The position numbers and the translations under genes are program-made. Source: G963668605 sp963668605 (GTDB lineage: Bacteria > Acidobacteriota > Terriglobia > Bryobacterales > Bryobacteraceae). From it: a DNA stretch of 64,000 bases. This document shows, piece by piece, positions 59,429 to 64,000 of the stretch. The notes below the pieces were generated by a model. The model was not told where the DNA came from, ran no database searches, and saw only the letters and a list, made by a program, of their open reading frames with translations. Each line of letters opens with the position of its first letter. Positions within the stretch are counted from its first letter, which is position 1. Location: positions 2,666,001-2,730,000 of the forward strand of contig OY764903.1 of assembly GCA_963668605.1 (NCBI GenBank). Reading direction: 5' to 3'.

Positions 59429-60472
59429 ATGATCCACATTCTTGCACTGGCCGCGACGATTGCCTGTGCGTTCGGGCAAACAGACGTTCCATTTTTTCGG
59501 GCGGAGGACGTGCGGCCGCATGGCGCGGCAGAACCATATCCGCTCCACCCGGGCCTGCTGACGTGGATCTTTGGTGCAAACCTGGTTGGCGCCCCTGTCT
59601 GCGGCGCCGAAAACCCGATGGACCCCGCAACCTATAAGACTGAGTTCTGCGGGACACGCGTGCTGGTGGGCGGGATCGAAGCACGCCTCATTTTCGTCAG
59701 CAAAAGCCAGATCAACCTCGTGCTTCCAGAGCTCCCTTCTTGGGAAGGCAAACTGGTCGAGTTCCAGGTAATCAGTGACGGCCGTGCCAGCGCACTTGTG
59801 CCGGTTCGTTTCGGGTTCAACCGGCCCGTAATTTCGCTAGCCACGAGCGCGTTTGCGGGAATGCCGGTTTGGGTACGTGTGGAAATACCATGGGGGAAGG
59901 GTCGGCTGCGCTACCCGTTCTACACCGAGCCTTGGGACCTCGGGCCCGGCTGGTTTGAGGTCCGATTCCAGGGCGAGCAACTCGCCGCCCATCCGATGCC
60001 GTATTTTCATTCAATGACCGGTGGGTGGATGATGAGTCTGCCGCGCGAGGTTCCTCGGGAATACCTCTGCCGTGTACCCTTGCACCTGGTTTATCGTCTC
60101 GATCGCCCAGGAACTTACCACGTTCGATACAGCGAGTACCGGGACCGGCCGGGCAGCACGGAAAAAACGGTCTATCAACAATCGGAATGGACCGCAATAG
60201 AAGTTCTGCCCTCGACGGCGGAACAGCGCCGCGTCTGGCTACAGGATCTCGCCGGGCACCCGCCCGACGATGCCGTAGAGTTGCTCTCGAACTACCTGCC
60301 TTCCCTGCTCGCTTCGCGCGACGAATCCGCACTGCAGCTTCTGGCGCCGTACCTCTACTATCGGGATCCTCTAGTCCAACAGTACGCAGGGTACGCGCTG
60401 AACTACTTCGATTCCGGCGTGCTCCAACGCATACTGCCGGGCCGACAGCCGCTCCGCGGAAGCGTGCGCTAG
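59429..60472 (+). CDS. exported protein with TIGR03437-like N-terminal domain
   Basis: A 347-aa secreted protein. A short signal (MIHILALAATIACAFGQTDV) is followed by one domain related to the TIGR03437 type (LLTWIFGANLVGAPVCGAEN, CGTRVLVGGIEARLIFVSKS, QINLVLPELPS). A beta domain and a C-terminal helical, HEAT-like end follow (QDLAGHPPDDAVELLSNYLP, LAPYLYYRDPLVQQYAGYAL). No function is known. I start at 59429 because the signal begins there. It is the third protein of this class in the window. Confidence 0.75.
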   Translation: MIHILALAATIACAFGQTDVPFFRAEDVRPHGAAEPYPLHPGLLTWIFGANLVGAPVCGAENPMDPATYKTEFCGTRVLVGGIEARLIFVSKSQINLVLPELPSWEGKLVEFQVISDGRASALVPVRFGFNRPVISLATSAFAGMPVWVRVEIPWGKGRLRYPFYTEPWDLGPGWFEVRFQGEQLAAHPMPYFHSMTGGWMMSLPREVPREYLCRVPLHLVYRLDRPGTYHVRYSEYRDRPGSTEKTVYQQSEWTAIEVLPSTAEQRRVWLQDLAGHPPDDAVELLSNYLPSLLASRDESALQLLAPYLYYRDPLVQQYAGYALNYFDSGVLQRILPGRQPLRGSVR

Positions 60473-60830
60473 TGACGAAAGATGCTGCAATTCACTCTTT
60501 TCCAAAACTGAACGGTGCCGGAAGCGGCAGCGACCGGAGGCTACGATTTCACCACTTTTGGCAAGGACTGAAGTATTCTCGCCTCCGGTCGCTGGCACTC
60601 CCGGCACTGTTCAACGTGAATTTCGACGCGCCATTCTTTACGAATGGATGCGAGGCTCACCAGCAGATTGCCGGCGTACACTCCCGCGCTCGCCATCGCG
60701 CTGGACCGGCAAGCACTTCGGCCGGCGGTGGCCCCTCAGTGAAGTTTCGATGGGGCTTGCCGTCCGCTTCTGAAGGCCAGCTCACTTCGCTACGATTTTG
60801 TCTGTAACCACACGATTCCTCAATGTTTTC
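60473..60830. other. gap before gyrA without a convincing gene
   Basis: The stretch holds a REP-like pair (60511-60611) and about 220 bp of unassigned sequence. On the minus strand a 51-codon frame (60696 to 60543, opening MASAGVYAGNLLVSLASIRK) runs into the repeat and has no ribosome-binding site, so I do not call it. No tRNA-like or riboswitch-like fold is evident. Confidence 0.5.
60511..60611. repeat. REP-like inverted-repeat pair, copy C (reverse arrangement)
   Basis: Units 60511-60541 (AACGGTGCCGGAAGCGGCAG…) and 60580-60611 (CGCCTCCGGTCGCTGGCACT…) match the 32-bp unit at 51906 with one to three changes each. Here the units face the opposite way relative to each other (AACGGTG ends outside), as in REP pairs that occur head-to-head or tail-to-tail. 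Confidence 0.9.
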
Positions 60831-60839
60831 TGGTAAAAT
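60831..60839 (+). promoter_or_regulatory. extended -10 element upstream of gyrA
   Basis: TGGTAAAAT (TGN plus TAAAAT) lies 63 nt upstream of the gyrA start, with no clear -35 at 17 nt. Confidence 0.4.
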
Positions 60840-60901
60840 TAAGAGTATCTCGCGATGCTCGCCGGTACGGCGAATAGACAGCGAAGTTGTAAGGAGTTTG
60901 C

Positions 60902-63487
60902 TTGGCTAACCCAGAGAATCCCGAAATCCCTCCGGTTCCGCCGGTTCCGCCGAATCAGATACCGCTTGGAGGCGACGGAGGCGGGAAAAACCTGATCCCG
61001 ATCAATATCGAAGACGAGATGCGGCGCTCGTATCTCGACTATTCGATGAGCGTGATTATCGGGCGAGCCCTGCCCGACGTGCGCGACGGCCTGAAGCCTG
61101 TCCACCGGCGAATTCTGTACGGCATGAGCGAAATGGGGTTGCACTACAACCGCCCCACGCGCAAGTGCGCCAAGATCACCGGCGAAGTGATGGGTAAGTA
61201 TCACCCGCACGGCGACTCGGCGATCTATGACACGTTGGTGCGCATGGCGCAGCCGTTCTCGATGCGCTATCCGCTCGTTGATGGGCAGGGAAACTTCGGT
61301 TCAGTCGACGGCGACCCGCCCGCGGCCATGCGATATACGGAAGCGCGGCTCTCGAAGATCGCGGCCACGCTACTCGAAGACATCGACAAAGAGACCGTCG
61401 ACTTCCGCCCGAACTACGACGACAGCGAGTCAGAGCCGGAAGTGCTTCCGACGCGCATTCCGAACCTCCTGGTGAACGGTTCGTCGGGCATTGCGGTCGG
61501 CATGGCGACGAACATTCCGCCGCACAACCTTACTGAAATCATCAACGCCACGATTGCGCTGATTCAGAATCCGAAAACTCCGCTCGACGAGATCATGAAG
61601 CTGGTGCCGGGGCCGGACTTCCCAACCGGCGGTTACATCCTCGGGCGCAGCGGCATTTTTGACGCGTTCAGCCGTGGGCGTGGTTCGATCAAAATGCGCG
61701 CGAAGGCGGCGATCGAGCACGTCACGAAAGACAAAGATGCGATCATCGTCACCGAGATTCCATATCAGGTCAACAAAGCGCGTCTGATCACCGACGCTGC
61801 GGCGCAGGTTTCGGACAAGCGCCTCGAAGGCATCTCCGACATACGCGACGAGAGCGACCGCGACGGCATGCGCATCGTCTTCGAACTCAAACGCGGCGAG
61901 CAGGCCGAGGTGGTGCTGAACAACCTCTATAAGCACACGCAGATGCAGGTCAACTTCGGCGTGATCATGCTCTCGATCGTGAACGGCCAGCCGCGCGAAC
62001 TCGGCCTGATCGATTGCATCAAACGCTTCATCGACCATCGCATTGATGTCGTTCGCAGGCGCACCGAGTACCTGTTGCGCAAGGCCCGTGAGCGCGAGCA
62101 CCTCTTGCTCGGTTTCCAGAAAGCGCTGCGGCATCTCGACGCCGTGATCGCGCTGATTCGCGGATCGAAGAACCCGAAGGAAGCGCGCGAGCGCCTGATG
62201 GGTTTGATGGAGCCGGACAATCCGCTCGATCCGGTGTACAGCGGAATGGTCTTCGATTTCAGCGAACGCCAAGCGCAGGCCATCATCGAAATGCAACTCC
62301 AGCGCCTGACCGGCATGGAGCAACAGAAGATCCTCGACGAGCTGGCTGAAATCCAACGCATGATCACCGAGTATCTCGAGATCCTCGGTTCCGAAAAGAT
62401 CCTCAAAGCTCTGATCGTCAAAGAACTCAAGGAAGTGCAGAAGGATTTCGGCGACGCGCGGCGGACCGAAATTATCGAAGATACGGGCGAGATCTCGCTC
62501 GAAGATCTGGTGCAGATGGAGGACGTGGCCGTCACCGTTACGCGCGGCGGCTATCTCAAACGCACCGCGATCGACACCTACCGCCGGCAGTCACGCGGCG
62601 GCAAGGGGCGCATCGGCATGACGGCGCGCGCCGAGGACATCGTCGAGCATCTGGTGGTCGCCTCGACGCACAGCTACATGCTGATCTTCACCAATATGGG
62701 CCGCGTCTATTGGCTAAAGATCTACGAGCTGCCGGATTCCAGTTCGGTCGCCAAGGGCAAGCACATTCAGAACCTGATCAACCTGCAGCCCAACGAAATC
62801 GTGCAGGCGTTCCTGCCGGTGCAGGAATTCACGGCCGGGCGCTTCATCGTCATGGTGACGCGCCAGGGCGTGATCAAGAAGTGCGAACTGACCGAGTTCG
62901 ACCACCCGCTCTCGCGCGGCATCATCGCGCTCTCGCTCGATGAGGGCGACGAGTTGCTCGCCGCGAATCTATCGAACGGCAACGACTACATCTTCATCGC
63001 GTCGCGCTCGGGCCAGGCGATCCGCTTTGCGGAAGAGTCCGTGCGCGCCATGGGCCGTCCGGCACGCGGCGTGCGCGGCATGAATCTGGGAGCGAACGAT
63101 TTCGTGGTCGGCTTCGAGGTGGTGGGCGCCGAAGGGCTGATCCTCTCCATCTCCGAGAACGGCTACGGCAAGCGCACGCCTCTCAAGGACTACCGCCTGA
63201 CGAATCGCGGGGGCAAGGGTGTCATCAACATGAAGACCACGAAAAAGGTGGGTAACGTGGTCGATGTGCTCTCGGTCGAAGAGACCACGGACCTGATGAT
63301 TATCACTAAGAGCGGCAAGCTGATCCGGATTGATTCCAGCGAGATCCGGCAGGTCGGGCGCTCGACGCAAGGCGTGCGGCTGGTCAAGGTGGACGACGAC
63401 GATCAAGTGGCGGCCGCCAGCGTAATTCCCGAATCCGAGAAGAACGGCGAGGAAGATAACGGGCAGGGCGATCTGCCGATGCAGTAG
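60902..63487 (+). CDS. gyrA: DNA gyrase subunit A
   Basis: An 861-aa type II topoisomerase subunit that cuts and rejoins DNA for negative supercoiling. A short Pro-rich N-terminal tail (NPENPEIPPVPPVPPNQIP) is followed by the conserved DYSMSVIIGRALPDVRDGLK, the HPHGDSAIYDTLVRMAQ quinolone-region segment and the catalytic Tyr145 in MRYTEARL. The C-terminal beta-pinwheel carries a GyrA-box-like QSRGGKG (consensus Q-R-R-G-G-K-G), which favours GyrA over ParC. TTG is the start, with AAGGAG 7 nt upstream. It is followed by larE after 14 nt. Confidence 0.96.
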   Translation: MANPENPEIPPVPPVPPNQIPLGGDGGGKNLIPINIEDEMRRSYLDYSMSVIIGRALPDVRDGLKPVHRRILYGMSEMGLHYNRPTRKCAKITGEVMGKYHPHGDSAIYDTLVRMAQPFSMRYPLVDGQGNFGSVDGDPPAAMRYTEARLSKIAATLLEDIDKETVDFRPNYDDSESEPEVLPTRIPNLLVNGSSGIAVGMATNIPPHNLTEIINATIALIQNPKTPLDEIMKLVPGPDFPTGGYILGRSGIFDAFSRGRGSIKMRAKAAIEHVTKDKDAIIVTEIPYQVNKARLITDAAAQVSDKRLEGISDIRDESDRDGMRIVFELKRGEQAEVVLNNLYKHTQMQVNFGVIMLSIVNGQPRELGLIDCIKRFIDHRIDVVRRRTEYLLRKAREREHLLLGFQKALRHLDAVIALIRGSKNPKEARERLMGLMEPDNPLDPVYSGMVFDFSERQAQAIIEMQLQRLTGMEQQKILDELAEIQRMITEYLEILGSEKILKALIVKELKEVQKDFGDARRTEIIEDTGEISLEDLVQMEDVAVTVTRGGYLKRTAIDTYRRQSRGGKGRIGMTARAEDIVEHLVVASTHSYMLIFTNMGRVYWLKIYELPDSSSVAKGKHIQNLINLQPNEIVQAFLPVQEFTAGRFIVMVTRQGVIKKCELTEFDHPLSRGIIALSLDEGDELLAANLSNGNDYIFIASRSGQAIRFAEESVRAMGRPARGVRGMNLGANDFVVGFEVVGAEGLILSISENGYGKRTPLKDYRLTNRGGKGVINMKTTKKVGNVVDVLSVEETTDLMIITKSGKLIRIDSSEIRQVGRSTQGVRLVKVDDDDQVAAASVIPESEKNGEEDNGQGDLPMQ

Positions 63488-63501
63488 CCTATACTTCAAT
63501 T

Positions 63502-64000
63502 ATGGCAACACTGGTATCACTGGGCAGCGGGGCTAAACTCGATCCGGCCGTTCTGAAAGCGAAGGAGCGGCGCCTGTTTTCAATTCTCGACGCGATGGGC
63601 GAAGTGCTGGTAGCCTATTCGGGCGGGACGGATTCGGCATACCTGGCGTGGGCTGCGGCTCGCGTGCTGGGGGACAAGGCGGTGGCGATCACCGCCGATT
63701 CCGCCTCTATCCCGGAATCTCATAAGCGTGCGGCGGAGGCCTTCGCGAAGACCTGGAACATCCGCCACGAGTACATCGACACCTTCGAGTTCGATAACCC
63801 CGACTACGCCCGAAATGCGCCCGATCGATGCTTCCATTGCAAGGATGAACTCTTCCGGCGCATGGAAGAAGTGGCGCGCGAACGCGGCGTGAAGCATCTG
63901 GTTTACGGCGTGAATAAAGACGACCTGGGCGACTACCGCCCGGGTCAGAGCGCGGCGAAACTCCACGAAGTCAGCGCGCCGCTGGTGGAAGCGGAGCTCA
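63502..64000 (+). CDS. larE: LarE-type ATP-dependent sulfur transferase, 3' end outside window
   Basis: The first about 166 codons of a PP-loop protein. It has the ATP-binding VAYSGGTDSAYLAWAAARVL, the VAITADSASIPESHKRAAEA segment and CFHCKDELF with the cysteine of the LarE sulfur-donor site, then VYGVNKDDLGDYRPGQSAA. LarE donates its own sulfur to build the nickel-pincer cofactor of lactate racemase-type enzymes. Two cysteines are visible (C-F-H-C), which in some members hold an iron-sulfur cluster instead. No larB or larC is in view. It is truncated by the window end. Confidence 0.9.
   Translation, partial: MATLVSLGSGAKLDPAVLKAKERRLFSILDAMGEVLVAYSGGTDSAYLAWAAARVLGDKAVAITADSASIPESHKRAAEAFAKTWNIRHEYIDTFEFDNPDYARNAPDRCFHCKDELFRRMEEVARERGVKHLVYGVNKDDLGDYRPGQSAAKLHEVSAPLVEAEL

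Noticed and set aside
60543..60696. 51-codon minus-strand frame before gyrA
   Set aside because: It reads through the REP-like pair, is not preceded by a ribosome-binding site and matches nothing I recognise.
1..64000. CRISPR array, tRNA, rRNA, phage or transposase genes
   Set aside because: No regularly spaced repeats, no cloverleaf-like tRNA sequence with a CCA-type end and no transposase or integrase motif were seen on reading both strands.

Overview
The window reads as a chromosomal segment of a high-GC acidobacterium close to Bryobacteraceae/Candidatus Solibacter. The main clues are three secreted proteins with the TIGR03437-type domain typical of that group, an SBBP beta-propeller protein, a FecR-domain secreted protein, several Tat-type (RR-F/L) Gfo/Idh, sulfatase and TIM-barrel enzymes, and a small DUF6677-like membrane protein. 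Starts are often GTG or TTG. I found no rRNA, tRNA, CRISPR array, transposase or phage gene.

Layout. 1-2.0 kb: a truncated Gfo/Idh gene faces a DUF6677-like gene and a 60-aa membrane protein. The 60-aa gene is duplicated on both sides of a hicBA toxin-antitoxin cassette. 2-7.8 kb: sulfatase, two-domain VOC protein, STAS protein, adenosine deaminase and glgB. 7.9-13.4 kb: NfeD-type protease and slipin with a 90-bp four-hairpin element between them, then a SPOR protein, lipA and lnt. 13.4-16.6 kb: GH28-like enzyme and SBBP protein. 16.7-20.5 kb: corrinoid protein, homocysteine methyltransferase and DUF1638 operon, then an SDR-DUF2867 protein. 20.5-31.6 kb: lytic transglycosylase, histidine kinase and sigma-54 regulator, divergent from a Cus-type efflux operon (cusC, cusB, cusA and two secreted proteins), closed by a convergent NosL-like gene.

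31.7-35.4 kb: a TatT-DctP-DctQM TRAP transporter. 35.6-40.9 kb: TIGR03437 protein, small secreted or membrane proteins, and a Gfo/Idh plus TIM-barrel isomerase pair. 40.9-45.7 kb: TPR protein, sodium:solute symporter, APC permease and a 67-aa AT-hook protein behind a twin-operator leader. 45.7-52 kb: a beta-lactamase/NamZ fusion coupled to pterin dehydratase, SDR, tsaC and a fused homocysteine methyltransferase/MTHFR. 52-60.5 kb: TIGR03437 and FecR proteins, glmU, a yvcK-like gene and a TPR protein. 60.9-64 kb: gyrA and a truncated larE. Three REP-like inverted-repeat pairs lie at 48.4, 51.9 and 60.5 kb.

The best candidates for something new are the copper/envelope regulon at 20.5-31.6 kb (including a secreted protein with two PH-like repeats coupled to cusA), the hicBA cassette inside a 227-bp duplication, the corrinoid/DUF1638 operon, the AT-hook gene with its two matching palindromes, and the two structured repeat families.
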